Shown: positions 55,201 to 64,000, numbered from the stretch's first letter. The stretch is DNA of 64,000 nt from Rhodococcus aetherivorans (GCF_011058165.1 NZ_JAALEG010000004.1:1-64000); one strand, 5' to 3'. Made by a program: numbers and translations. The notes: a model not told the origin generated them from the sequence alone.

Positions 55201-58200
55201 CCCGAACCGTGTCGAAGTTCGACCTGCTCGGGGCGCTCCCGACGGGCACCACCGTGCTCGAGGCCAGCGCGGGAACCGGCAAGACCTACGCCATCGTCGG
55301 CCTGGCCACCCGGTTCGTCGCCGAGGGGGCGGCGGAGCTGTCGCAGCTGCTGCTGGTGACGTTCAGCCGCGCCGCGACGCAGGAACTGCGCGAACGCACC
55401 CGGGACCGGTTCGCCGGCGTCGCGCGGGCGCTGGCCGACCCGGAGGCCGCGCGGCACCACCCCGACGAGCTGATCCGGCACCTCGCCGGCGGCGACGTGG
55501 CCACGCACCGGCGCCGGCTGCTGCGGGCCCTGTCCGACTTCGACGCCGCCACCATCGCCACCACGCACGGATTCTGCCAGCGCATGCTCGACGAGCTCGG
55601 TACCGCCGGCGAGCGGGACACCGACGCGGTGCTCGTCGAGGACGTCGACGAGCTGACCATCGAGGTCATCGCGGACCTGTACCTGCGCCGGTACGGGCGG
55701 GCGGACAGGGCACCGATCTCGCATGCCGAGGCCGCGGAGGCCGCGCGCGCCGCGGTCTTCGACCCCCAGGCCGCCCTCGCCCCCGAGGGCGCCGACGGCA
55801 CGCCCGCCGGGGAACGCGTCGAGTTCGCCCGGGCCGTGCGGGCCGAGGTCGACCGGCGCAAGCGCCTCGCGGGCCTGCGGGACTACGACGACCAGCTCGC
55901 GCTGTTGCACGCGGTGCTGACCGACCCGGAGCACGGCGAGGTCGCGTGCCGCCGCATCGGCTCCCGCTTCCGCGTCGTGCTCGTCGACGAGTTCCAGGAC
56001 ACCGACCCGCTGCAGTGGGAGATCCTGCGCAGCGCGTTCCACCGCCGCACGACCCTCGTCCTCGTCGGCGACCCGAAGCAGGCCATCTACGCGTTCCGCG
56101 GCGCCGAGGTGCTGAGCTACCTCGGCGCGATGGAGTTCGCCGACGGCCACCAGGAACTCGTCTGCAACTGGCGCAGCGACGGGAACCTGCTCGCCGCCCT
56201 CGACCATCTGTACGGCGGTGCGGCCCTGGGTGATCCGCGGATCGTCGCGCACCCGGTGGAGGCGGCGCAGCCGGCGTCCCGGATCGCCGGGGCAGCGCCG
56301 CTGCGGCTGCGGCACCTGCCGCGGACCGGGGCCGGCCCGTGCGGCGCCTCCGGTTTCCCGAAGGCCCAGGCGCTGCAGGAACGGGTGGCACGCGATGTCG
56401 CGGCCGACGTCGCGGCCCTGCTCGGTGGCGACGTCACCGTCGACCTCGGGGCCGGCCGCCGGCCCGTCGAACCCGGCGACGTCGCGGTCCTGGTGCGCAC
56501 CAATGCGCAGGTCGCCCTCGTCCACGGGGCGCTCACCGGTGCCGGGATCCCGGCCGTGCTGGCCGGCGGGACGAGTGTCTTCGCGACCCCGGCCGCGCGG
56601 GAATGGCTGCGGGTGCTGCAGGCGCTCGAACAGCCGCACCGCCCCGACCGGGTGCGGTTGGCCGCTCTGACCTCGCTGATGGGCCGCACCGCCGAGGACG
56701 TCGATACCCGGGGCGACGAACTCGTCGCCGCGATCGGCACCCTGCTGCGCGAACTGGACGTCGTGTTCGAGCGGTCCGGCTTCGCCGCGCTCTTCGAGCG
56801 CCTCGCCGCGTTCTGCGACCTCGAACCGCGGCTGCTGGGATGGCCGGGCGGCGAGCGGGAACTGACCGATCTGCGGCACCTCGCGCAACTGCTCGACGAG
56901 ACCGCGTCGGCCGAGGCGCTGGGTGTCACGGCGCTGACCCGCTGGCTGACGGAACGGATCGCCGAGGCGGGCACGGCCCGCGCCGACCGCAGCCGCCGCC
57001 TCGACAGCGACGCCGCCGCGGTGCAGGTGCTCACCGTCCACGCCAGCAAGGGCCTCGAATTCCCCGTCGTGTACGTGCCGTTCGCGTGGGAGTCGGGCGT
57101 CCGGTCGAAACCCGACCGGCTCCTGCTCCACGACGACGACGGCCGCCGCGTCCTCGACGTCGGCGGCGAGGGCAGCGCGGGCTACGGCGAGCGCCGCCGG
57201 CGCCACGACGAGGAGGTGGCCGGCGAGGAACTGCGCCTGCTCTACGTCGCGCTGACCCGCGCCCGCTGTCACCTGGTGCTGTGGTGGGCTCCGGGGTACA
57301 GCACCTCCGGTGCCCCGCTGCACCGCATGCTCTTCGGCCGCGTGCCGGGCACCTCCGAGATCGCCCACAAGGCGCGCGTGCCCGAGGACCCGATCGTGGC
57401 GCAGCAGCTGACCGGGTGGGCCGGCCGGGCCGCAGGCACGGCGTCCGTCGAGGCCGTCGGATCGGCGCCGATCCCCGCCGTCACGTGGGTGCGGCCGCAC
57501 GAGACCGTCGTGGAACTCGAGGCCGCCCGCTTCGACCGCGAGCTCGACGACGCCTGGCGGCGCACCTCCTACACCGCCCTCACCGCCGCTGCCCACGAGG
57601 GGCCCGGCGCGGGCGCCGAGGCCGAACAGCCCGCGAAGACCGACGAACCCGAGGAACCCCCGCTGCTGCCGGCCGACGCGGCGGACGACGGCATCGCGTC
57701 CCCGATGAACCCGCTGCCCGGCGGGGCCGTGTTCGGCACCCTCGTGCACGCGGTGCTCGAGGTCGTCGACACCGCGGCCGCCGACCTCGGGGCGGAACTG
57801 CTGCGCTGTTGCCGCGACACCGTCGCCGAACAATTCTCCGACGTCGACCCCGAGGAGCTGGCCGAGGCCCTGCTGCCGGTCCTGCGCACCCCGCTCGCCG
57901 GGGGCGCGGGCACGCTCGCCGACATCGCTCCCGCCGACCGGCTCGCCGAACTCGACTTCGAGCTGCCCCTCGCCGGGGGTGACGACCCCGTCGCCACCAC
58001 CGTCACCCTCGACGGTGTCGCCCGGCTGCTGCGTGCCCACCTGCCCGCCGGCGACCCGTTCGCGTCCTACGCCGATCTCGTGGGCATCCTCGAGCCGACC
58101 CCGCTGCGCGGCTACCTCACCGGCAGCATCGATTCGGTCCTGCGGATCCACGGCACCGAGCCGCGATTCGTGATCGTCGACTACAAGACGAACCGGCTCG

Positions 58201-58493
58201 GGCCGGAGGAGCTCACCACCGCCCACTACACCCGGGACCGGATGGCCGAGGAGATGCTGCGCGCCCACTACCCGATGCAGGCGCTGCTGTATGCCGTTGC
58301 CCTGCACCGGTATCTGCGGTGGCGGCTGCCCGGGTACGACCCGGCCGTGCACCTCGGCGGCGTGCAGTACCTGTTCGTGCGCGGCATGGTCGGCCCGGAC
58401 ACCCCCGCGGGCTGCGGCGTGTTCGACTGGGCGCCGCCGCCCGCCCTCGTCGCCGAACTGTCCGACCTGCTGGCAGGCAAGGAGGTCCCGTGA
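55197..58493 (+). CDS. recB: Exodeoxyribonuclease V beta subunit RecB
   Basis: This 1098-aa UvrD-type helicase-nuclease has Walker A EASAGTGKT (about 22-30), Walker B LVDEFQDTDPLQWE (about 261), GDPKQAIYAFRG, and motif TVHASKGLEFPVVYVP (about 613). The C-terminal nuclease domain keeps the catalytic FVIVDYKTNRL (about 989). It begins at GTG 55197, sharing bases with the recC stop, and overlaps recD by 4 bp. Confidence 0.96.
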   Translation: MTRTVSKFDLLGALPTGTTVLEASAGTGKTYAIVGLATRFVAEGAAELSQLLLVTFSRAATQELRERTRDRFAGVARALADPEAARHHPDELIRHLAGGDVATHRRRLLRALSDFDAATIATTHGFCQRMLDELGTAGERDTDAVLVEDVDELTIEVIADLYLRRYGRADRAPISHAEAAEAARAAVFDPQAALAPEGADGTPAGERVEFARAVRAEVDRRKRLAGLRDYDDQLALLHAVLTDPEHGEVACRRIGSRFRVVLVDEFQDTDPLQWEILRSAFHRRTTLVLVGDPKQAIYAFRGAEVLSYLGAMEFADGHQELVCNWRSDGNLLAALDHLYGGAALGDPRIVAHPVEAAQPASRIAGAAPLRLRHLPRTGAGPCGASGFPKAQALQERVARDVAADVAALLGGDVTVDLGAGRRPVEPGDVAVLVRTNAQVALVHGALTGAGIPAVLAGGTSVFATPAAREWLRVLQALEQPHRPDRVRLAALTSLMGRTAEDVDTRGDELVAAIGTLLRELDVVFERSGFAALFERLAAFCDLEPRLLGWPGGERELTDLRHLAQLLDETASAEALGVTALTRWLTERIAEAGTARADRSRRLDSDAAAVQVLTVHASKGLEFPVVYVPFAWESGVRSKPDRLLLHDDDGRRVLDVGGEGSAGYGERRRRHDEEVAGEELRLLYVALTRARCHLVLWWAPGYSTSGAPLHRMLFGRVPGTSEIAHKARVPEDPIVAQQLTGWAGRAAGTASVEAVGSAPIPAVTWVRPHETVVELEAARFDRELDDAWRRTSYTALTAAAHEGPGAGAEAEQPAKTDEPEEPPLLPADAADDGIASPMNPLPGGAVFGTLVHAVLEVVDTAAADLGAELLRCCRDTVAEQFSDVDPEELAEALLPVLRTPLAGGAGTLADIAPADRLAELDFELPLAGGDDPVATTVTLDGVARLLRAHLPAGDPFASYADLVGILEPTPLRGYLTGSIDSVLRIHGTEPRFVIVDYKTNRLGPEELTTAHYTRDRMAEEMLRAHYPMQALLYAVALHRYLRWRLPGYDPAVHLGGVQYLFVRGMVGPDTPAGCGVFDWAPPPALVAELSDLLAGKEVP

Positions 58494-60373
58494 CGAACGC
58501 CCAGGTGGCCCAGCGTGGCAAGGGGGCCCTGCGGGTCTTCAACGAGGCCGGGGTGCTCGCGGCCGCCGACGTGCACGTCGCGCTGCGGCTGGCCCAGCTG
58601 TCCGGGGAGACCGCCGAGGACGTGCACCTCGCGACCGCGTTGGCCGTGCGCGCCGTGCGTGCCGGTTCGGTGTGCCTGGACCTGACCCGGTTGCGGGAGG
58701 TCACCGTCGACGAGGCCGCAGAGGTGGATCTCGCGGCGCTGCCGTGGCCGGACGACGACGCCGTCGTCGCCGGGTTGCGCCGCAGTCCGCTCGTCGTCGG
58801 CGGCGACCGCGGCCCGCTGCGCCCGCTGCGCCTGGTGGACACCGCCGACGGTCCGCTGCTGTACCTCGAGCGCTACTTCCGTCAGGAGGAGACGGTCCGG
58901 CAGATCCTCGACGCCCGCGGGCTCGGTCATCCCGTCGTCGACGAGCAGACGCTCGAGCGGGGGCTGCGGGAGCTGTTCCGGGACCAGCACGACCCCGGCC
59001 GCCCGTCCGCCGCACCGGATCGGCAGCGCATCGCCGCGGCGCTGGCCGCCACCGGGTGGACCACGGTCATCGCCGGCGGGCCGGGCACCGGCAAGACCCA
59101 CACCGTCGCCCGGATCCTGGCGCTCCTGACCACGCTGCACGGCCCCGCCCTGCGCATCGGATTGGCCGCGCCCACCGGCAAGGCCGCGGCCCGGCTGCAG
59201 GAATCCGTCCGCGAGCAGGCCGAGCCGCTGGGCCTGCGCGCCGACCTGTCCGCGATGACCCTGCACCGCATGCTCGGCTGGCAGCGCGGCCGCACCCGGT
59301 ATCGCTACCACGCCGGCAACCACCTGCCCTACGACGTCGTGGTCGTCGACGAGACGTCGATGGTGTCGCTGACCATGATGTGCCGGCTGCTCGAGGCCGT
59401 CCGCCCCGGCACCCGCCTGATCCTGGTGGGCGACCCCGACCAGCTGACCTCCGTCGACGCCGGCGCCGTCCTGGCCGACCTCGTCGCCCGTCCCGTCACC
59501 GCCGCGGGAAACCCCGTTCTCGGCCGCGTCGTCGGACCCGACCTCGACGCCGGCGACGACCCCGCCGAGGCGGCGCTCTCGCCGGGGGAACGGAACCGGC
59601 TGCGCGGCGGCGTGATCCGGCTCAGCCGCGGCCGGCGGTTCGGTGGAGACATCGCACACCTGGCCGTCGCCGTGCGGGAGGGCGACGCCGACGCGGTGAT
59701 GCGGATTCTCGGGGGCGGTGGCACCGAGGTGTCCTTCCACGCCCCGAACGACCTGGAGGCCCTGCGGCACGACGTCGTCACCACCGCCGCGACCGTCACC
59801 GCCGCCGCCGTCGCGGGCGACGCCGGGACTGCGCTCGAGCAGTTCGAGACGCACCGCCTGCTGTGCGCGCACCGCGAGGGACCGTACGGGGTGCAGTGGT
59901 GGGCGCGGCGGGCGATGGAGTGGATCGCCACCGACACCGGCCGGCGGCTCGACGCCGAGCGCTGGTACCCGGGTCAGCCGCTGCTCGTCACCGCCAACGA
60001 CCACGAGACCCGCATCTACAACGGCGACACCGGCGTCGTGGTCGTCGACGCCGCCGGCGAACCCGTCGCGGCATTCGCGCGCGGCAGGGAGCCGTTCCGG
60101 CTCCACCCGAGCCAGCTGTCGACCGTGCAGACCGTGTACGCGATGACGATCCACCGCAGCCAGGGCAGCCAGTACGGCACGGTCTCGGTGATCCTGCCCC
60201 CGCCCGAATCCTCGCTGCTGACCCGCGAATTGCTGTACACCGCGATCACCCGGGCGCGCGGTCACGTGCGCCTGATCGGCACCGAGGAAGCCGTCCGCGC
60301 CGGGGTCGAGCGGCGGGTGCTGCGAGCCAGCGGCCTGCGCCGGCAGCTGCCGGGCCCTCGGGCCGTCCAGTGA
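58490..60373 (+). CDS. recD: Exodeoxyribonuclease V alpha subunit RecD
   Basis: This 627-aa SF1B helicase (5'-3') has an N-terminal domain, Walker A AGGPGTGKTHT (about 196-206), Walker B VVVDETSM (about 283), GDPDQLTSVDAG, and the C-terminal motif VYAMTIHRSQGSQYG. The GTG start at 58490 has AAGGAGG 5 bases upstream and overlaps recB by 4 bp. Its stop is directly followed by the operator of the CopG-Doc pair. Confidence 0.96.
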   Translation: MTNAQVAQRGKGALRVFNEAGVLAAADVHVALRLAQLSGETAEDVHLATALAVRAVRAGSVCLDLTRLREVTVDEAAEVDLAALPWPDDDAVVAGLRRSPLVVGGDRGPLRPLRLVDTADGPLLYLERYFRQEETVRQILDARGLGHPVVDEQTLERGLRELFRDQHDPGRPSAAPDRQRIAAALAATGWTTVIAGGPGTGKTHTVARILALLTTLHGPALRIGLAAPTGKAAARLQESVREQAEPLGLRADLSAMTLHRMLGWQRGRTRYRYHAGNHLPYDVVVVDETSMVSLTMMCRLLEAVRPGTRLILVGDPDQLTSVDAGAVLADLVARPVTAAGNPVLGRVVGPDLDAGDDPAEAALSPGERNRLRGGVIRLSRGRRFGGDIAHLAVAVREGDADAVMRILGGGGTEVSFHAPNDLEALRHDVVTTAATVTAAAVAGDAGTALEQFETHRLLCAHREGPYGVQWWARRAMEWIATDTGRRLDAERWYPGQPLLVTANDHETRIYNGDTGVVVVDAAGEPVAAFARGREPFRLHPSQLSTVQTVYAMTIHRSQGSQYGTVSVILPPPESSLLTRELLYTAITRARGHVRLIGTEEAVRAGVERRVLRASGLRRQLPGPRAVQ

Positions 60374-60390
60374 TACCAAAGTGGTAGCAT
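60374..60390 (+). promoter_or_regulatory. Operator and -10 of the CopG-Doc pair
   Basis: TACCA-AAG-TGGTA (60374-60386) is a 5-bp-armed inverted repeat that merges into the -10 TAGCAT (60385-60390), 7 bases before the ATG at 60398. This arrangement fits RHH-antitoxin autorepression of a leaderless transcript. Confidence 0.55.
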
Positions 60391-60397
60391 CGGACTC

Positions 60398-60601
60398 ATG
60401 GCCATGACACTCCGGTTGACCGAAGAGCAGGAGCGAGCACTTGCGCTGTTGGCGGAGGCCGACGGTGTGAGTAAGCACGAGGCGACGGTGCGTGCCATCA
60501 CGGAGGCGGCGGCGCGGCGCGTGCGGGACACGCGGGTGCAGGCGTTGTCCCGTGACGGCCGGGAGCGATACGCTGCGCTGCTCGACCGATTGGCTCAGTG
60601 A
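60398..60601 (+). CDS. CopG-like (ribbon-helix-helix) antitoxin
   Basis: This 67-aa protein has the RHH pattern MTLRLTEEQERALALLAEADGVSKHEATVRAI, with an N-terminal beta strand and two helices, then a helix AAARRVRDTRVQAL that would wrap the toxin. ATG 60398 or 60404 may start it. Its stop overlaps the toxin GTG by 4 bp. The operator in front suggests autoregulation. Confidence 0.85.
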   Translation: MAMTLRLTEEQERALALLAEADGVSKHEATVRAITEAAARRVRDTRVQALSRDGRERYAALLDRLAQ

Positions 60602-60963
60602 ACGTCGAGTACCTGGAACTCGAGGATCTGCTCGCGCTTGCGGCGGATCTGGGAGTGCCGCACATTCGCGATCTCGGTCTCCTGGATTCGGCTGCGCACC
60701 GACCTCGCTCCTCGCTTTTCGGGCGTGATGCCTATCCGTCGATCCACGAGAAGGCCGCGGTGCTGCTCGAATCGATCGCGCGGAACCATCCTCTGGTCGA
60801 CGGCAACACGCGGCTCTCGTGGATGGCGGTGTTCGTCTTCTACGGCCTCAACGGGCTCGATCTCGACGCGCCGGATGACGACGCGTACGACCTGGTGATC
60901 GCCGTCTCTACCGGGACGATCGACTACCGGGCAGCAGCCGAGACACTCGCCGGCTGGACGTAG
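60598..60963 (+). CDS. Fic/Doc-family toxin
   Basis: This 121-aa protein carries the Fic-fold motif as HPLVDGNTR, near residue 63, versus HPFxxGNxR of Fic and HxFxxANKR of Doc, with SIHEKAAVLLESIARN before it and WMAVFVFYGLNG after. Doc toxins phosphorylate EF-Tu and Fic proteins AMPylate targets; which applies cannot be told here. Its last 56 bp overlap the end of the converging monooxygenase gene. Confidence 0.88.
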   Translation: MNVEYLELEDLLALAADLGVPHIRDLGLLDSAAHRPRSSLFGRDAYPSIHEKAAVLLESIARNHPLVDGNTRLSWMAVFVFYGLNGLDLDAPDDDAYDLVIAVSTGTIDYRAAAETLAGWT

Positions 60964-62125
60964 CGTAGGTCCCCGACGAGCCGTGTGAACGGCCGTGCGC
61001 CGGAGCGCCGAGTCGGGTCGGAACCCCAGCGGCGACGGGCGCGCGGTGCTCGACCAGGTGCCGGACGACGTGCCCGGCGTCCGCGCCGGCCCCGCCCACG
61101 AGCATCGAGCGGAACGACGACTGGAAGCACAGCCCGGTGAAGTACAGGCCGGGGATGTCGGTCACCACCCCGTGTTCCTCGAGCGGCCAGCCGTCCGGGC
61201 CGAGCACCGGCAGGTCGATCCAGTCGTAGACCTGGCGGAAACCGGTGCACCACAACACGTTCGTCACGTCGAGGACGCGCCCGCCGGCGAGGACCGGACG
61301 GCCGTCGACGACCCCGGTGACCCGTTCGGTGATCCGTTCGACGCCGAGCTCGGCGAGATCCTCCCGCTTGACCCGCAACAGCGGTGCGCCGTGCCGGCGT
61401 TCGTGTTCACGCACCTTCCGGCCGAGCGGGGTGCGGACGGAGAGCACGTGGCCCCACACGAACCACAGGACCGGGAAGAGCACCCGCATCCGGCGGCTCT
61501 CGATCCGCACCGGGAGCTGCCCGGTGTCGCGGCCGCACAGGATCGTTGGATGCGACGTAGCCACCTCGTAGGCGAGGTCGCCGCCGGAGTGGGAGGCGCC
61601 CACCACGAGCACCGGGCCGTCGATCAGCTGCGTCGGATTACGGTATTCGCTCGAGTGCAGCTGCACGATCCGCGGGTCCAGCTCCGCCGCGAATTCCGGG
61701 ATGCTCGGGGTGCGGCCGAACGTGCCGGTCGCGACGACGACGTTGCCGGCCTCGATCCGCATCTCGCCGCAGTCGAGGAGGAAGCGGTCGCCGTCGCGTG
61801 AGAGCCGACGCACCCGGGTGCCGCCCGCGACGGGGAGATCGAACCGCGCGGCGTATGCCTCGAGATAGTTTGCGACGTCGTCCTTCGTCGGGAACCGGTG
61901 CGGATCGCCGGGGAACGGCATGCCGGGCAGGCCGTCGTATCCGGCGGGGCTGTACAGGCGCAGCGAATCCCAGTGGCTGCGCCAGTTGTCGCCGATCCGC
62001 CGGTTCGCGTCGACGATCAGGAAAGAGCGGCCGCGCCGGGCGAGGTGGTAGCCGGCGGACAGACCCGCCTGGCCCGCGCCGATCACGACGGTGTCGATCA
62101 GTCGGGGTGCACTGTCGGTGGTCAT
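60908..62125 (-). CDS. NAD(P)/FAD-dependent monooxygenase-like oxidoreductase (CzcO/YUCCA type)
   Basis: This 405-aa flavoprotein has the FAD motif VIGAGQAGLSAGYHLA (about 14-29), a second dinucleotide motif VVGASHSGGDLAYEVA for NADPH, and VVATGTFGRTPSIPEF. It resembles single-component flavin monooxygenases of the CzcO/YUCCA group that oxidise amines, ketones or sulfides. ATG 62125 has AGGAG 6 bases upstream. Its C-terminus, past about residue 380, is low-complexity Ser/Arg and runs antisense into the toxin gene, so the native end may be altered. Confidence 0.87.
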   Translation of the reverse strand: MTTDSAPRLIDTVVIGAGQAGLSAGYHLARRGRSFLIVDANRRIGDNWRSHWDSLRLYSPAGYDGLPGMPFPGDPHRFPTKDDVANYLEAYAARFDLPVAGGTRVRRLSRDGDRFLLDCGEMRIEAGNVVVATGTFGRTPSIPEFAAELDPRIVQLHSSEYRNPTQLIDGPVLVVGASHSGGDLAYEVATSHPTILCGRDTGQLPVRIESRRMRVLFPVLWFVWGHVLSVRTPLGRKVREHERRHGAPLLRVKREDLAELGVERITERVTGVVDGRPVLAGGRVLDVTNVLWCTGFRQVYDWIDLPVLGPDGWPLEEHGVVTDIPGLYFTGLCFQSSFRSMLVGGAGADAGHVVRHLVEHRAPVAAGVPTRLGAPAHGRSHGSSGTYATSSRRVSRLLPGSRSSR

Positions 62126-62240
62126 GGGGAACTCCTGGCTCGAGGGGTCTGGACGGACGACGTTAGGCGCCGCCGGCATCGGCCGCGTCGGGCGAACTAT
62201 GTAGCCGGCCCGAGAACCCGGATGGGTAATTCTGTGCAGC

Positions 62241-63869
62241 TCAGAGCAGGTGGTGCTCGTACGCGTATGCCGTCGCGGCCGCCCGGGACGACACGTCGAG
62301 CTTGGTGAAGATGTTGCTCAGGTGCCGCGCCACGGTCTTCTCGCTCAACACGAGTTCACGGGCCACGGCCCGGTTGGTCTTCCCGGTGGCGACGGCCCGC
62401 AGCACTTCGACCTCGCGCGGGGTCAGCCGGCCCCGCGCGGCCGGCCGCGTCGGCACTCGCGCGAGGTCCCGCAGGTCCGGCTCGGCGTGCAGGTCCCGGA
62501 ACGTCGCCGCCGCGGCCTCGTACTCGAGCCGCGCCGACTCGGCATCGCCGAGCGCATCACAGCAGCGGCCCTGCAGCACCCGCACCCGCGCGCACTCGTA
62601 GGGCGCCTCGAACCCGCGCCAGAGCCCGCACGAGCGGCGCAGCCGGTCGAGGGCGGCGCGCGGTGCGCCCTCGGCGAGCAGGACGGCCCCGGTGACCTGC
62701 TCGGCGATCGCGCTCAACGCCGGAGCGTCCTGTTCGCGGGCCAGCGCCGCGAGTTCGTCGGCGCTGCGGCGCGCGGCCGCGACGTCGCCGACGGCGAGCG
62801 CGACCTCCACGTGGCCCGCCAGCAGCCGCGGACGATAGAGGGGAAGCGATTCGCCGAGCGCCCGCCGGATCCCGGCGAGCGCCGCGTCGGGGTCGCCCTG
62901 ACGCAGACGCAACAGCGCCATGCCCGGTTGGATCTCGCGGCCCAGCCGGCCCGCGCGGCGGTAGGCGTCCTCGGCCTCGTCGAACTCGCCGCGCAGCCGG
63001 TGCAGTTCACCCTGTTCGTACAGGGCCATGCCGACGGCCGGTTGCCCCGGTGGGTCCGACAGCCGACGGAACGCGAGCCGGGCCAGGTCCATGGCCTCCG
63101 TCCAGGCGCCCTCCAGTTGCAGGATCTCCGCGCGGTGTACGAGGCACTGTCCACGGAACGGGACGAGGCCGGGCTGGGCGTCGCACCAGCGGCCGAGTGC
63201 CCGCGTCCATTCCCTGGCCCGCTGCAGCTGGAACGTGTCCTGGCAGGCCTCGATCACCGCGCAGTACACCAGGCCGGCCACGACCGGCGAGACCTCTTCG
63301 AGGGTCACGCCGACCATCACCTCGTCCAGCGTGCCGAGACCGCCGGTGACGTCGCCGAGCAGGATGCGGCACTGCCCGATGCCGAGGGTGCTCAGCGCGA
63401 CGAGGTCGGCGTCGCCGCAGGACCGGCCGATTTCCTGGGCGGCGGTGAACGCGGGCAGGGCGTCGGCCGGGCGGTTCGCATGCATGTCCTGCACCGCCGC
63501 CGGCAGCAGCAGGAAGCCGCGCGTCGCGCAGTCCGGGCGTCCGGGCTCGCTCAGGTGCTGGGCCCGGGCGAGCCAGCCGCCGGCGCGCGCCACCTCACCA
63601 CGGTTCATCAGCAGGAAGCAGAGCCAGAAGGCACTGCGTCCGGCCCGCTCGGGGTCGTCGGCGTCGAGATGGGCCGAGAACGCACGTTCGTACAGCGTCG
63701 CGCAGTCGTCGTCCCGGCCGACCAGATACGCCGACCGTGCGAACAGGTCGAGGTCGTCGGCGGTGAGGGGCTCGTGCGCGTCGGCGGCGCGGAACGCGTC
63801 GAACGCCCGCGTCCAGTCCCGCGCGTGGAACGCTGCCCGCGCGTGGTCGAGCACCGTCGACGGGCCCAT
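62241..63869 (-). CDS. LuxR-family regulator with TPR-like sensor domain
   Basis: This 542-aa protein consists of about 470 residues of helical TPR-type repeats (for example AFDAFRAADAHEPLTADDLDLFARSAYL) and a C-terminal LuxR/NarL winged HTH, LTPREVEVLRAVATGKTNRAVARELV...KTVARHLSNIFTKLDVSSRAAA. No P-loop is present, so it is not an LAL-type ATPase. It lies upstream of, and in line with, the monooxygenase gene and may control it. ATG 63869 follows GGGAGCGAGG. Confidence 0.88.
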   Translation of the reverse strand: MGPSTVLDHARAAFHARDWTRAFDAFRAADAHEPLTADDLDLFARSAYLVGRDDDCATLYERAFSAHLDADDPERAGRSAFWLCFLLMNRGEVARAGGWLARAQHLSEPGRPDCATRGFLLLPAAVQDMHANRPADALPAFTAAQEIGRSCGDADLVALSTLGIGQCRILLGDVTGGLGTLDEVMVGVTLEEVSPVVAGLVYCAVIEACQDTFQLQRAREWTRALGRWCDAQPGLVPFRGQCLVHRAEILQLEGAWTEAMDLARLAFRRLSDPPGQPAVGMALYEQGELHRLRGEFDEAEDAYRRAGRLGREIQPGMALLRLRQGDPDAALAGIRRALGESLPLYRPRLLAGHVEVALAVGDVAAARRSADELAALAREQDAPALSAIAEQVTGAVLLAEGAPRAALDRLRRSCGLWRGFEAPYECARVRVLQGRCCDALGDAESARLEYEAAAATFRDLHAEPDLRDLARVPTRPAARGRLTPREVEVLRAVATGKTNRAVARELVLSEKTVARHLSNIFTKLDVSSRAAATAYAYEHHLL

Positions 63870-63957
63870 CCTCGCTCCCTGCGGCGACCGAACGTGCACC
63901 GAGTGGTTGCCTGCGATCCTACGCCCCCCGGCCACCCGGTCCGGGGCGCTGCGGAGA

Positions 63958-64000
63958 TCAGTCCGGCAGGCCGGGCCGGGTACGGACCGGTGCCAGACCG
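63958..64000 (-). CDS. Possible 3' end of a leftward gene
   Basis: A minus-strand open frame enters from the right edge and ends GLAPVRTRPGLPD-stop with TGA at 63960-63958. Third positions are mostly G or C. Only 13 codons are visible, so it may be chance. Confidence 0.3.
   Translation of the reverse strand, partial: GLAPVRTRPGLPD

Overview
The window comes from the chromosome of a very GC-rich mycolic-acid actinobacterium, most likely Rhodococcus or a close relative. The evidence is mycothiol S-conjugate amidase, a short Z-prenyl diphosphate synthase, class II (GlpX) fructose bisphosphatase, an F420/Ddn-type protein, a lipid-droplet-type protein, and a gene order that largely matches the Mycobacterium tuberculosis Rv1080c-Rv1112 block from memory: greA, DUF4307, mca, small membrane protein, YyaL-type protein, hemolysin III, Z-FPP synthase, coaA, glyA, phoH2, fum, glpX, DUF4245, xseB, xseA, ispH, DUF6542, ychF. 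No rRNA, tRNA, insertion sequence, prophage or CRISPR array was seen.

Layout. 0-12.7 kb: end of an NlpC/P60 hydrolase gene, then the conserved housekeeping block (transcription elongation, mycothiol detoxification, mechanosensation, prenyl and CoA synthesis, one-carbon metabolism, PIN-PhoH2 with a small upstream ORF). 12.7-16.2 kb: small accessory genes (carboxymuconolactone decarboxylase-like protein, epoxide-hydrolase-like protein, serine hydrolase lipoprotein, LGFP lipoprotein). 16.2-24.1 kb: an accessory catabolic cluster of quinone oxidoreductase, SDR, ACAD10/11-like acyl-CoA dehydrogenase, MaoC hydratase, MHS-type transporter, acyl-CoA ligase and a phosphotriesterase-like lactonase. Its three promoter regions all carry the inverted repeat TGAA-N6-TTCA. 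24.2-40.7 kb: the conserved block resumes (fumC, glpX, xseBA, ispH, ychF), with rmuC, sbcDC, an AI-2E-family transporter, a lipoprotein and a methyltransferase inside it. 40.9-51.8 kb: mixed accessory genes, including a second copy of that methyltransferase family, a degenerate EAL-DICT protein, an AgpS-like flavoprotein, a PhoD-like phosphatase and an ArsR-SRPBCC pair. 51.9-60.4 kb: recC-recB-recD, translationally coupled. 60.4-64 kb: a CopG-Doc toxin-antitoxin pair directly behind recD, a flavoprotein monooxygenase and a LuxR/TPR regulator.

How genes work together. The catabolic cluster can be read as a pathway that opens lactones to hydroxy acids, activates them to CoA thioesters and oxidises them. 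It resembles the gamma-lactone/quorum-quenching qsd pathway known from Rhodococcus erythropolis (lactonase QsdA, acyl-CoA ligase QsdC, TetR repressor QsdR), but here it is larger and has no linked regulator; the shared operators suggest a regulator encoded elsewhere. Two independent DNA-end-processing systems (SbcCD and RecBCD) lie in the window, and XseAB provides a third nuclease. Many promoters place a TANNNT -10 hexamer 6-9 bases before the start codon, suggesting leaderless mRNAs.

Limits: all calls come from reading the sequence and from family knowledge; no search was run. Start codons of GTG genes, of rmuC and of the small genes are the least certain items.
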